A stretch of 64,000 nucleotides of DNA from CAWBXL01 sp963837365 (lineage in GTDB: Bacteria; Acidobacteriota; Terriglobia; Terriglobales; Acidobacteriaceae), in contig CAWIMW010000003.1 of assembly GCA_963837365.1 (NCBI GenBank), forward strand, positions 1-64,000. The letters run 5' to 3'. The position numbers and the translations under genes are program-made. The notes beneath the pieces are model-generated. The model had not been told where the DNA came from, ran no database searches, and saw only the letters and a program-made list of their open reading frames with translations. Positions 51,339 through 60,355 of the stretch are shown one piece after another. Position 1 is the first letter of the stretch. Each line of letters starts with the position of its first letter.

Positions 51339-52054
51339 TCCTGCTCTCCCCTCATCAGTTGCAGATACGGCAGGAAATCGCGGCGTTTTTCCATCTCTGC
51401 GACCGAGCGCCCTTTTTCGAACAGCGCTCCGGTCGGGCAAACATGTACACACTTGCCGCAACTGGTGCAGGTATCGGAAGAGCCCCATGGCTGGTTGAGG
51501 TCGGTAATGACCTTCGCATCAATCCCGCGCCCCATCACGTCCCAAGTGTGCGCACCCTCCACTTCATCACAGACGCGGACGCAGCGGGTGCACAGGATGC
51601 AACGATTGTGATCGATGACGAAGCGGTCATGCGAGGCGTCAACCGTGACCTGCGGATAACGGTACGGATAGTGGATGTGGGTGATATCGAGTTTCTGTGA
51701 CAAGTACTGCAATTCGCAGTGGCCGTTGGAAACGCAGACCGAGCAGATGTGATTGCGCTCGGTAAAGAGCAGTTCGACAATGCCTTTGCGGTACCGTTCC
51801 AGGCGTTCGGAAGTGGTGATAACTTCCATACCTTCTTCCACGCGGGTTACACATGAGGCCATCAATCGGTTGGAGCCTTTCACTTCCACCAGGCAAAGAC
51901 GGCAAGCGCCGATGGTCGAAAGTCCCTCCAACTCACATAGCCGCGGGATGAAGATTTGGTTTTGCCGGGCCACATCGAGGATAGTTTCATCCGCGCGGGC
52001 GCTGAAGTCCCGGCCGTCGATCTTGAGCGTTTTGACATTCGATACCGGGCTCAT
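51335..52054 (-). CDS. hoxU: Diaphorase iron-sulfur subunit (HoxU-like)
   Basis: A 239-residue protein from ATG 52054 overlapping the hoxF stop. N-terminal 2Fe-2S ferredoxin domain (RLCELEGLSTIGACRLCLVE), a NuoG-like His/Cys segment (ERNHICSVCVSNGHCELQYL), then two 4Fe-4S motifs CILCTRCVRVCDEVEG and CTSCGKCVHVCPTGALF. It wires the hydrogenase dimer to the diaphorase. Confidence 0.92.
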   Translation of the reverse strand: MSPVSNVKTLKIDGRDFSARADETILDVARQNQIFIPRLCELEGLSTIGACRLCLVEVKGSNRLMASCVTRVEEGMEVITTSERLERYRKGIVELLFTERNHICSVCVSNGHCELQYLSQKLDITHIHYPYRYPQVTVDASHDRFVIDHNRCILCTRCVRVCDEVEGAHTWDVMGRGIDAKVITDLNQPWGSSDTCTSCGKCVHVCPTGALFEKGRSVAEMEKRRDFLPYLQLMRGEQE

Positions 52055-53685
52055 GGCTGCGCCTCTTTGCCGCACACCCCTGCGACACACTGGTTGCGTT
52101 CGATATGCGCCTTGTATTCATCGGCAAAATAACGCAGCGTGCTTAGTACTGGATTGGGGGCCGATTGTCCCAGGCCGCACAGGCTGGTGTTTTTCACCAG
52201 GTCGCACAATTCCTCTAACAAGGAAATGTCCTGTGGGGTCGCCTGGAGCTTTGTGATCGTGTCCAAGATGCGATGCATCTGGTAAGTGCCGACGCGGCAG
52301 GGAATACACTTGCCACAGGATTCGGTCATGCAGAAATCCATGAAGTACTTGGCCACGTCCACCATGCAGGAGGTTTCATCCATGACGATCATGCCGCCCG
52401 AGCCCATGATCGAACCGGCGCGGGCCAGCGATTCGTAATCCACTGGCATATCGAGACACTCGGAGGGCAAACAACCGCCGGAGGGGCCCCCAGTCTGGAC
52501 AGCCTTGAACTGGCGGCCATCGGGAATTCCTCCACCGATGTCGTAAACCATCTCGCGCAGAGTGATTCCCATGGGGACTTCGACCAGTCCGGTGTTTTGC
52601 ACCCTGCCGGCAAGCGCAAAAACCTTGGTGCCTTTGCTTTTTTCTGTGCCGATGCCGGCGTACCAGTCTCCGCCATTGCGAATGATGGGAGCAATATTAG
52701 CGAAGGTCTCGACGTTGTTAATGAGAGTAGGCTGGCCCAGCAGGCCTTCCATCGCCGGATACGGCGGGCGCGGGCGCGGTGTGCCGCGCTTGCCTTCGAT
52801 GGAAGCGATGAGGGCAGTTTCCTCTCCGCAGACAAACGCACCCGCGCCCAAGCGGAGTTCGATGCGGAAGTTGAGGTTGGTCCCGCAGATCTTGGTACCG
52901 AGGAGCCCCAGCTTCTCTGCCTGGCGGATGGCGTTCTTCAGGCGCTTGATCGCCAATGGATATTCTGCGCGAACGTAAATGTACCCCTCAGAAGCACCGA
53001 CCGCGTAAGCGGCAATCAGCATCCCTTCGAGCACGCGGTGGGGATCGCTTTCGAGCACGCTGCGGTCCATGAAAGCGCCGGGATCGCCTTCATCCGCATT
53101 GCAGATGACATACTTCTGTGTGCCCACAGCCTTGTAAACCGTGCTCCATTTCAGCCCAGTGGGATAGCCTGCGCCGCCGCGTCCGCGCAGGCTGCTCTTG
53201 GTCACCTGCTCGATCACTTCCAGCGGGGTCATCTCAGTGAGGGCTTGCAACAGACCCTGATAGCCGGAGGCGGCGATGTACTCTTCAATACGCTCGGGAT
53301 CGATGACGCCGGAATTTTCCAGAACAATCTTCTGTTGCCGCTGGAAAAATGGGACATCGGTGGGGCAGAGCAGGCGCCGGACCGGCCCTTTCTCCAGCCC
53401 ATCTAGGACTTCTACCGCATCCTCTGCGGCCACATGCTGGTATAGAGTCCCGTCATGGGTCGAAACCAGGGGACCTTCCGCGCACAGGCCCATGCAGCCG
53501 ACGCCTTTGATTTTGCAATGGTCAGCTGAGTCGCGGCGGGCCACTTCTTTATCGAGCGCGTCTTTCACCGCCTGGCTTTGGCAGGAAAGACATCCAGCTG
53601 CCACGCAGACATTCACGCTTTGCGGAATGCCTGCCTGCGCCTCACGTTCCGTGGTTGCAATCAGTTCGAGTTCTTCAGGCGTCAT
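52051..53685 (-). CDS. hoxF: NADH-binding diaphorase subunit (HoxF/NuoF-like)
   Basis: A 544-residue protein. N-terminal thioredoxin-like 2Fe-2S domain (CVAAGCLSCQSQ ... KGVGCMGLCAEGP), then the NuoF core: SLRGRGGAGYPTGLKWSTVY (NADH), ICNADEGDPGAFMDRSVLES (FMN), and TESCGKCIPCRVGTYQMHRI (4Fe-4S). The C-terminal tail has CVAGVCG. It oxidises NADH or reduces NAD in the bidirectional enzyme. Overlaps hoxE by 11 bp. Confidence 0.92.
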   Translation of the reverse strand: MTPEELELIATTEREAQAGIPQSVNVCVAAGCLSCQSQAVKDALDKEVARRDSADHCKIKGVGCMGLCAEGPLVSTHDGTLYQHVAAEDAVEVLDGLEKGPVRRLLCPTDVPFFQRQQKIVLENSGVIDPERIEEYIAASGYQGLLQALTEMTPLEVIEQVTKSSLRGRGGAGYPTGLKWSTVYKAVGTQKYVICNADEGDPGAFMDRSVLESDPHRVLEGMLIAAYAVGASEGYIYVRAEYPLAIKRLKNAIRQAEKLGLLGTKICGTNLNFRIELRLGAGAFVCGEETALIASIEGKRGTPRPRPPYPAMEGLLGQPTLINNVETFANIAPIIRNGGDWYAGIGTEKSKGTKVFALAGRVQNTGLVEVPMGITLREMVYDIGGGIPDGRQFKAVQTGGPSGGCLPSECLDMPVDYESLARAGSIMGSGGMIVMDETSCMVDVAKYFMDFCMTESCGKCIPCRVGTYQMHRILDTITKLQATPQDISLLEELCDLVKNTSLCGLGQSAPNPVLSTLRYFADEYKAHIERNQCVAGVCGKEAQP

Positions 53686-54178
53686 GCGCGTCCCATTTTG
53701 CCAGTTGTTGACGGAGTTGGTCCGGAGTTACTTTGCCGGCGATTTCGCTGTCGTACACCACCGCAGGGGCAAGCCCACAGGAACCGATACAACGGGCGGA
53801 GAGCATCGACACTTTCCCGTCGGCGGTCGTCTCACCCGCGGAGATGCCGAGTTGGTGCCTCACGGCATCCACCAACTGCGGTGCGCCTTTGATGTAGCAG
53901 GCCGTTCCCAGGCAGATCACACAGGTGTGTTCTCCCGCCGGTTTGAGAGTGAAGAAGTGATAAAACGTGGCGACACCGTAGGCGCGGCTGAGTGGCACGC
54001 GTAACGAGATTGCTACATAGCGCAGGGAAGTCTCGTCAATGTAGCCGAAGGCTTCCTGCACGGTATGCAGGGTCTCGATGAGTCCGCGGGAGTGCTGGCC
54101 CACGCGGCGCATGGTGGCGTCCACGATTTTCCAACGTTTGTCCTGGCTTGGGGCGACTGGCTTGGGGGGTGCTTTCAT
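53675..54178 (-). CDS. hoxE: Diaphorase 2Fe-2S subunit (HoxE/NuoE-like)
   Basis: A 167-residue thioredoxin-like 2Fe-2S protein. GLIETLHTVQEAFGYIDETS is the NuoE helical lead; CVICLGTACYIKGAP and SARCIGSCGLAPAVVYD carry the four cluster Cys. It accompanies HoxF. A CRP/FNR-type box stands 51-66 bp upstream of its start, so hoxEFUYH may have its own promoter inside the larger cluster. Confidence 0.92.
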   Translation of the reverse strand: MKAPPKPVAPSQDKRWKIVDATMRRVGQHSRGLIETLHTVQEAFGYIDETSLRYVAISLRVPLSRAYGVATFYHFFTLKPAGEHTCVICLGTACYIKGAPQLVDAVRHQLGISAGETTADGKVSMLSARCIGSCGLAPAVVYDSEIAGKVTPDQLRQQLAKWDAHDA

Positions 54179-54228
54179 CGTACGTAGCTCATTAGCAAGT
54201 TAGTGTACCTAGCAGTTGCTCCCGCCAG

Positions 54229-54244
54229 TGTGATTACGATCACG
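54229..54244. promoter_or_regulatory. CRP/FNR-type box upstream of hoxE
   Basis: TGTGATTACGATCACG matches TGTGA-N6-TCACA except for the last base. It overlaps the last codons of hypF (54240) and stands about 50 bp upstream of the hoxE ATG at 54178. Confidence 0.65.
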
Positions 54245-56552
54245 CGCAAACGTGTTCTTTTTCACCATGCAGAATGTTCTTGTTGCAGTGAGTTGCCACC
54301 ATCGCCTGCCCAAGACTCAGCCCGCCGTCTCCGCAGGGGACTTCGTTTTGGGTAAATACCTCAAACCCGGCAACGGACAACTTTGATTCTAGGCCGGAGC
54401 AGAGATAAAGATTATTAAAAGTTCCTCCGCTGAGACAAACGAGGTTGAGTCCTGAAACGTCTCGAGCGCGCTGCGCAACCTGGATCAGCACCGTGATCAG
54501 ACCATCATGGAAATGCTGACTGATCACGCCGATAGGCTGGCCTCCAGCAATGTCAGTCAGCAGCGCCTCGAATAATGGACGTGCACTGATGATCCAGGAA
54601 TTGCCGTCAGGGATGAGGGCCAGCGGGTAGGCACCCCTTGGGTCAGAACTTGTGATCGACATTTCAAGTTCGATGGCGGCTTGCGCCTCGTAGTTGACCT
54701 TCTGGCGAATTCCGATCAATGCCGCCACTGCATCAAATAGCCGGCCGCAGCTTGAGGTGAGCGGGGAATTGATGCCTTGTTCAACCATGCGAATCAGGGT
54801 CTCAGCTTTGTTTCGATCGAGCTGCCGCACAAATGGGATGGAAGAGTTTAGAAAATCTCGCCCAAAATAATGCGCCAGATAACTTACCGCCATCCGCCAG
54901 GGTTCGCGAATGGCCCTGGCGCCGCCGGGCAAAGGGACGTATTCCAGATGGGCGAAGCGGTCGAAGCCTTCATATCCCGCGATCAGCACCTCGCCACCCC
55001 AAATCTTGCCATCGGTGCCATATCCAGTGCCGTCCAAAGCAAAACCAATTACCTGTCCATCAAGATGGTTTTCCGCCATACAACTGGCGATGTGAGCATG
55101 ATGGTGCTGCACTCCGATCGACTGTATTCCTTCTTGGGCAAGCGCCCAGCGGGTAGAGAAGTAATCGGGATGGAGATCGCAAGCAAGAATCTCGGGCCTG
55201 ATTTCCAGGACGTGTTGCAGGTGGATGATCGCTTCCTCGAAAAATTTATAACTTTCCACGTTTTCCAGATCGCCAACATGCTGGCTCAGGAAAGCGTGCC
55301 TGTCTTTGGTCAGGCAGATGGTATTCTTCAACTCCCCGCCCACCGCGAGAACTGAGGGTTGCTCATCCTTCAGGAATACGGGGACGGGTACAAAACCGCG
55401 CGATCGCCGCATCTGTTGAATGCGCGAGCCATTCGCCCGCACCACAGAATCATCGCAACGCAGCAAGATGTCGCGATTGTGTACGAGAAAGAAATCGGCC
55501 AGACCCTTTAGCCGCTGTACCGCCTCTTGATTGTCAATGGCAATCGGCTCTTCACTGAGATTGCCGCTGGTCATTACCAGGGCCCGGAATTTGCCTTGCT
55601 CAAACAGCAAGTAATGCAGTGGCGTGTAGGGAAGAAAGATTCCCAGAAAACGATTAAAGGGGGCTAGTTGATCCGGAAGGCCACAGGATTCCCGGCGGGG
55701 AAGCAGCACAATCGGCCGTGACGCCGACTCCAGCGCCATACGAGCAGTTGCACCAACCTCGCAGATTTCGCAAGCCGCTTCGATGTTCGGAACCATGATG
55801 GCAAAAGGTTTTTCCACACGTGGCTTGCGTTGGCGTAGCTGATTTACCGCCTCCGCATTGGTGGCATCCGCTGCCAGATGGAAGCCCCCCAACCCCTTAA
55901 CAGCAACAACCTTTCCCAACTTGAGGGCTTCTGCCGCCTGTTTGACCGCATCGTCGCACTCGATTGGGTATCCGGAATTGTCCCAAAGCTCAACCTGCGG
56001 GCCGCAGTCCCAGCAGGCATTGGGCTGAGCATGGAAACGGCGATTAAGCGGATCGTCGTATTCAGCCTGGCAGGCAGGGCACATGGGAAAGACAGCCATC
56101 GAGGTTGCCGACCGGTCGTAGGGGATGTCGCGAATAATAGTGAAGCGGGGGCCGCAATTCGTGCAGTTGATGAATGGGTATGCGTAGCGGCGATCAGCCG
56201 GGTCGAACATCTCCCGCAGGCAGTCGGGACAGATTGCAACATCAGGCGAAATCAGTGTGTGTGTTTCCTGTTTCGCGTCACTGTGCATGATACGAAAGGA
56301 AGTATCAGCGTCGCATGGCACTTCATTGGTGGCGATGTGAGTGATCCGGGCTAACGGTGGTGCATCAGAGGAAAGATGCAGCAGGAAATCATCAACAATC
56401 TCTTGCTCTCCCTGAACTTCAACAACAACACCGGCAGAGGTGTTCCGGATCATTCCGGTAAGGTGCCGGTCACTCGCCAGTCTATAAACAAAAGGACGGA
56501 ACCCCACTCCCTGCACAATTCCTGAAACTTCGATCTGACGTCGGACTGGCAT
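54240..56552 (-). CDS. hypF: Carbamoyltransferase HypF
   Basis: A 770-residue protein with the full HypF order: acylphosphatase domain (GIVQGVGFRPFVYRLASDRH), two zinc-finger groups (CPDCLREMFDP ... NCTNCGPRF and CPACQAEYDDPLNRRFHAQP), YrdC-like domain (KVVAVKGLGGFHLAADATNA), and C-terminal Kae1-like carbamoyltransferase (IGVQHHHAHIASCMAENHLD, LCLSGGTFNN-like VCLSGGTFNNLYL). It makes the carbamoyl-adenylate used to build CN ligands of the NiFe centre on HypE. Confidence 0.95.
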   Translation of the reverse strand: MPVRRQIEVSGIVQGVGFRPFVYRLASDRHLTGMIRNTSAGVVVEVQGEQEIVDDFLLHLSSDAPPLARITHIATNEVPCDADTSFRIMHSDAKQETHTLISPDVAICPDCLREMFDPADRRYAYPFINCTNCGPRFTIIRDIPYDRSATSMAVFPMCPACQAEYDDPLNRRFHAQPNACWDCGPQVELWDNSGYPIECDDAVKQAAEALKLGKVVAVKGLGGFHLAADATNAEAVNQLRQRKPRVEKPFAIMVPNIEAACEICEVGATARMALESASRPIVLLPRRESCGLPDQLAPFNRFLGIFLPYTPLHYLLFEQGKFRALVMTSGNLSEEPIAIDNQEAVQRLKGLADFFLVHNRDILLRCDDSVVRANGSRIQQMRRSRGFVPVPVFLKDEQPSVLAVGGELKNTICLTKDRHAFLSQHVGDLENVESYKFFEEAIIHLQHVLEIRPEILACDLHPDYFSTRWALAQEGIQSIGVQHHHAHIASCMAENHLDGQVIGFALDGTGYGTDGKIWGGEVLIAGYEGFDRFAHLEYVPLPGGARAIREPWRMAVSYLAHYFGRDFLNSSIPFVRQLDRNKAETLIRMVEQGINSPLTSSCGRLFDAVAALIGIRQKVNYEAQAAIELEMSITSSDPRGAYPLALIPDGNSWIISARPLFEALLTDIAGGQPIGVISQHFHDGLITVLIQVAQRARDVSGLNLVCLSGGTFNNLYLCSGLESKLSVAGFEVFTQNEVPCGDGGLSLGQAMVATHCNKNILHGEKEHVCA

Positions 56553-56558
56553 GAAATT

Positions 56559-57239
56559 CTATGAGACGGGTTCCGCCTTAAAAGCCTTTACGGACTCGCG
56601 CTTCTTCTCGATCCAGTTGAGCCAGCCGTCTAATCCTTCGCCCGTGGTGCAAGACAGCTTGATCACATCAATCTTAGGATTCACCTTGCGGGCATTCTCC
56701 ACTGCCACGGTGGAATCAAACGGTACATAAGGCAGTAAATCGATCTTGTTAAGCACCATGAGTTCAGACTTGAAAAAGATCGATGGATACTTCAGAGGCT
56801 TGTCCTCGCCTTCCGTAACACTTAACAGCACGACTTTTGCGTCCTCACCGAGGTCATAGCTCGAGGGGCACACCAGGTTGCCCACATTTTCCACGAACAG
56901 GATGTCAATTTCATCCAGTTGCCAGTCGGCAATGTGGCGTTCGATCATGCGCGCGTCCAGGTGACAGGTGCCACCGGTGGTGATCTGCTTGACCGGAAAA
57001 CCAAATTTCTGCAAACGGACCGCATCGTTTTCTGTCTGAATATCGCCCGTGAGCAAAGCCACGCGTTCAGTATGTGGCATGATCTGCAACGTGCGCTCCA
57101 GAAGGCTGGTCTTACCCGAGCCGGGAGCGCTGATCAGGTTCAGGCAGAGGACGCCGTGCTCGCGGTAGCGCTCACGCAGCTCGGCAGCAATGCGCGCATT
57201 CTCATTCAGTACTTTCTGCGCCAACTCCACTCGTTGCAT
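56559..57239 (-). CDS. hypB: Hydrogenase nickel-insertion GTPase HypB
   Basis: A 226-residue SIMIBI GTPase from ATG 57239; the open frame upstream is antiphase over hypA. P-loop NLISAPGSGKTSLLERTLQI, then LLTGDIQTENDAVRLQKFGF and TGGTCHLDARMIERHI (Cys/His metal site at the dimer interface), DILFVENVGNLVCPSSYDLG and VLNKIDLLPY (G4). It has no N-terminal His-rich or CxxCGC nickel store, unlike E. coli or rhizobial HypB. Works with HypA to load nickel into HoxH. Confidence 0.93.
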   Translation of the reverse strand: MQRVELAQKVLNENARIAAELRERYREHGVLCLNLISAPGSGKTSLLERTLQIMPHTERVALLTGDIQTENDAVRLQKFGFPVKQITTGGTCHLDARMIERHIADWQLDEIDILFVENVGNLVCPSSYDLGEDAKVVLLSVTEGEDKPLKYPSIFFKSELMVLNKIDLLPYVPFDSTVAVENARKVNPKIDVIKLSCTTGEGLDGWLNWIEKKRESVKAFKAEPVS

Positions 57240-57582
57240 GTTCCTCCACCTCCAGGTAAGACAAATCCAACTCATCTCCGCCGATGCAGTCGCCTTCTTC
57301 GCTGCTGCATTGCGGGCAGTGCAAGTCATAGTCCGTGACCGCAAATTCTTTTTTGCACTGTATGCAGCGCCTGCGGTGCGGACAAGTTTCGATTTCCAGA
57401 CTTAGATGTTCGAGCTCGGTGTCGTGAACAATCGCTTCAAAACTAAAACGAAGCGCTTCAACATTTACTCCGGCAAGCTCGCCAATCCGCAAACCGGCCG
57501 CGTGTATGCGTGCTCCACCTCGGCGCACTGATTCCCGCCGGATGGAGTTCACGATTTCTTGCGCAATGCCAAGCTCATGCAT
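57202..57582 (-). CDS. hypA: Hydrogenase nickel-incorporation protein HypA
   Basis: A 126-residue protein from ATG 57582. MHELGIAQEIVNSIRRESVR has the nickel-binding His2. The zinc-site Cys are in CPHRRRCIQCKKEFAVTDYD and LHCPQCSS. It overlaps hypB by 38 bp. Nickel chaperone for the large subunit. Confidence 0.93.
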   Translation of the reverse strand: MHELGIAQEIVNSIRRESVRRGGARIHAAGLRIGELAGVNVEALRFSFEAIVHDTELEHLSLEIETCPHRRRCIQCKKEFAVTDYDLHCPQCSSEEGDCIGGDELDLSYLEVEEHATSGVGAESTE

Positions 57583-57586
57583 AGCT

Positions 57587-58642
57587 TTAACAAATTCTCG
57601 GAAGCTGATCTGCGGAAAGCATATCGACAATCCGTGTTGTACCCAGAGTGGTCCGCATGGTAACCAGCCCGGGTCGAGACTGCATCACCGTGCCGATAAT
57701 CTCAGACCGCTCGCCCAGAGGATGTCGCCGCATAGCGTCCAGTAACCGGTTGGCATCCTCCGCAGCCACAATCGCCACCAGCTTGCCTTCATTGGCAACA
57801 TAAAGCGGATCAAGCCCAAGCAACTCACAAGCCCCGGTGACTTCCTCACGGATTGGAATGGAGCGTTCTTCAAGTTCGATTCCCACCTGTGACTGGGCAG
57901 CGATTTCGTTTAAGGCGCTGGATAGCCCGCCACGTGTGGGGTCGCGCATGCAGCGAATTTGCGAACTGGCGCGAAGCATTTCCGCCACTAGCGTATGCAG
58001 GGCGGCGCTATCACTCTCAATGGTGGTCTCAAACTCCAGTCCCTCCCGTTTTGCCAGGATGGCAATCCCGTGCTCGCCGAGCGGGCCGTTGATCAGAACC
58101 TTGTCACCGGCCCGGGCCTGATCAGCAGATAGCTTTACGTCAGGAGGCACCAGTCCAATCCCGCTGGTATTGATGAACACTCCGTCGCCCTTGCCTTTTT
58201 CCACCACCTTGGTATCGCCAGTGACGATCTGCACGCCAGCATCGCTGGCAGCGCGCTGCATCGAGGCGACAATCTGCCGCAATGGTTCCATGGCAAATCC
58301 CTCTTCGATAATGAAGGCCGCACTGAGGAACAGCGGCGTCGCTCCGCCCATGGCGAGATCGTTGATGGTTCCGTGGACGGCAAGCGACCCAACATCACCG
58401 CCCGGAAAAAAAAGAGGATTGACTACGAACGAATCGGTGGTGAATGCCAGGCGTTGCCCATTCACATCCAGAATGGCCTGATCGTTCAGCTGTGACAGAA
58501 CGGGGTTGCCGAGCACCGGAAGAAATACATCGCGCAACAACTCCGCGCTGAGTTTCCCGCCGCTTCCATGGCCAAGCAGCACAGTGTCTTTTGCCGTGAG
58601 CGGTGTCGGACAAGTAAGCTCGGCGACGGTTCGTTCAGCCAT
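57587..58642 (-). CDS. hypE: Hydrogenase expression/formation protein HypE
   Basis: A 351-residue protein from ATG 58642. VLLGHGSGGKLSAELLRDVF, DVNGQRLAFTTDSFVVNPLF, GDVGSLAVHGTINDLAMGGA and RDPTRGGLSSALNEIAAQSQ are typical of the PurM-like fold. The C-terminus ends PRIC, the Cys that carries thiocarbamate then thiocyanate. It receives carbamoyl from HypF and dehydrates it to CN. Confidence 0.95.
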   Translation of the reverse strand: MAERTVAELTCPTPLTAKDTVLLGHGSGGKLSAELLRDVFLPVLGNPVLSQLNDQAILDVNGQRLAFTTDSFVVNPLFFPGGDVGSLAVHGTINDLAMGGATPLFLSAAFIIEEGFAMEPLRQIVASMQRAASDAGVQIVTGDTKVVEKGKGDGVFINTSGIGLVPPDVKLSADQARAGDKVLINGPLGEHGIAILAKREGLEFETTIESDSAALHTLVAEMLRASSQIRCMRDPTRGGLSSALNEIAAQSQVGIELEERSIPIREEVTGACELLGLDPLYVANEGKLVAIVAAEDANRLLDAMRRHPLGERSEIIGTVMQSRPGLVTMRTTLGTTRIVDMLSADQLPRIC

Positions 58643-58649
58643 ACAACTC

Positions 58650-59747
58650 CTAACTCGCAACCGCATGCCGCCGGTAGCGGTAGTAGGCGGCACACGCTCC
58701 TTCGGATGAAACCATGGGCGCGCCTAGCGGATTCTCCGGTGTACAGCGCATGCCGAAGGCAGGGCAATCGGTGGGCTTTTTCAATCCCTGTAACACCTGC
58801 GCGCTGATGCACTCCGCCGGCTCTTCGACAGAGAAGCCGGTAATTCCGAAGACTCGCGCCGCATCGTATTCCGCATATTCTTCCCGTAAACGCAAGCCAC
58901 TTTGCGGGATCGGGCCAATCCCTCTCCATTTTTGATCGGCGACCTCGAATACCTCACTCATTATTCTTTGCGCAGCAAGATTCCCTTCATAACTCACCGA
59001 GCGTACATACTGATTTTCCAACCGGGCTTCGCCACCTTCGAGCTGCTTGACTAGCATGAGTACCGCCTCGAGCAAATCCACAGGCTCAAACCCACCTACA
59101 ACAATGGGTACGCGGAAATCGCGCACCAGAGACTCATATTCTCCACAGCCCATGATGGTGCACACGTGACCGGGGGCGATGAACGCCTGCACCCGGTTGG
59201 CTGGAGATGTTAACAATCCGCGAATCGCTGGAGGAACCAGCACATGCGAGACGAGCAGGGTAAAGTTGGTCAAGCCTTCCCGCTTCGCCTGCCATGCGGC
59301 CATGGCATTGGCGGGAGCGGTGGTTTCAAACCCGATGGCCAGGAACACTACCTTGCGTTCTGGATTTTGCCGCGCAATCTTCACGGCTTCCATCGGAGAG
59401 TAAACGACTCGTACCTCAGCCCCTGCCGCTTTAGCACGAAACAAATCACTGCGTGACCCTGGCACCCGCAGCATGTCGCCGTAAGACACCAGTATCACTT
59501 CCGGTCGAGACGCCAACTCAATGGCTGCATCAATGGTTTCTAGCGGAGTAACGCAGACCGGGCAGCCGGGACCATGCACCAGCTCCAATCCGCGAGGAAG
59601 CAACTCGTCGAGGCCGTAACGCATGATTGTATGGGTCTGTCCGCCGCAGATCTCCATCAGCACCCATGGCCGCGTGGTGCGTTGTGCAATTTCCGCGGCG
59701 AGGGTACGAGCGATTCGTTCGTCACGGTATTCAGTCAGGTATTTCAT
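58650..59747 (-). CDS. hypD: Hydrogenase formation protein HypD
   Basis: A 365-residue protein. The motifs LMEICGGQTHTIMRYGLDEL, LVHGPGCPVCVTPLETIDAA and FIAPGHVCTIMGCGEYESLV give the redox-active and Fe(CN)2CO scaffold Cys; the C-terminal 4Fe-4S region has ECISAQVLQGLKKPTDCPAF. It assembles the Fe(CN)2CO unit with HypC. Starts 13 bp after hypC. Confidence 0.95.
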   Translation of the reverse strand: MKYLTEYRDERIARTLAAEIAQRTTRPWVLMEICGGQTHTIMRYGLDELLPRGLELVHGPGCPVCVTPLETIDAAIELASRPEVILVSYGDMLRVPGSRSDLFRAKAAGAEVRVVYSPMEAVKIARQNPERKVVFLAIGFETTAPANAMAAWQAKREGLTNFTLLVSHVLVPPAIRGLLTSPANRVQAFIAPGHVCTIMGCGEYESLVRDFRVPIVVGGFEPVDLLEAVLMLVKQLEGGEARLENQYVRSVSYEGNLAAQRIMSEVFEVADQKWRGIGPIPQSGLRLREEYAEYDAARVFGITGFSVEEPAECISAQVLQGLKKPTDCPAFGMRCTPENPLGAPMVSSEGACAAYYRYRRHAVAS

Positions 59748-59759
59748 GTAAGCCCGGAG

Positions 59760-60026
59760 CTACGAGTTCTGCTCTTCGCTCCCCAGGGCCAACTCCTCTT
59801 CTAGTGCGCCCATTTCAGCCAGCAACTTGTAGGTACGCTCGGCCTCATCGGCAGCCACTTTGCTGATGGCGAAGCCCACGTGCACCATGACGTAATCGTT
59901 GACCTCTGCTTCCGGAACAAAATCCAGCGAGACCGACCGCACGATGCCGCCAAACTCCACGCGGCCGACCCGCGAACCATTTACTTCCTGGCAGTCGAGT
60001 ATTTTTCCGGGGATGGCGAGACACAT
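59760..60026 (-). CDS. hypC: Hydrogenase assembly chaperone HypC
   Basis: An 88-residue HypC/HybG protein from ATG 60026. MCLAIPGKILDCQEVNGSRV holds the essential Cys2; DYVMVHVGFAISKVAADEAE is the second conserved block. It carries the Fe(CN)2CO unit from HypD to the large subunit. First gene of the minus-strand hydrogenase cluster. Confidence 0.95.
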   Translation of the reverse strand: MCLAIPGKILDCQEVNGSRVGRVEFGGIVRSVSLDFVPEAEVNDYVMVHVGFAISKVAADEAERTYKLLAEMGALEEELALGSEEQNS

Positions 60027-60193
60027 AAAGGATTTCTCTTTCTGACAGTCTAACTGCTTCAGGGAGGAGGATCGAAATAATCGGCTTCCGGATGGCCCCG
60101 GGTGCGATCCGTCCTCCAGTTTCCCAGGAAACCATCTCAAATTGAAAATACCCGAAATGGCACGAAATCGGGGTATAGGAGAGCACTTCCAAT

Positions 60194-60209
60194 TGTGATT
60201 TGGGTCACA
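60194..60209. promoter_or_regulatory. CRP/FNR-type box upstream of the hyp operon
   Basis: TGTGATTTGGGTCACA fits TGTGA-N6-TCACA with no mismatch in the arms. It lies 168 bp upstream of the hypC start (60026) and 147 bp upstream of the divergent AMIN gene (60356). The distance to hypC suggests a long leader or a class I site. No gene is seen in 60027-60355. Confidence 0.65.
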
Positions 60210-60355
60210 GGAGGGCCTAACATCCCATGCATATGAGAGACGAGGTACGGCACAACTACTTGGTAAAGGTTCCAGTAACCTATCCTGAGGTACTACGACC
60301 TACTGGGGCATATCCTTTAGTCCCAGCCCTGCTAGAATCTGTAGTTTAGAAGCTC

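Noticed and set aside
57240..57344. N-terminal extension of hypB
   Set aside because: It overlaps the hypA Cys region in another frame and has no His-rich nickel store. ATG 57239 gives the normal HypB beginning.
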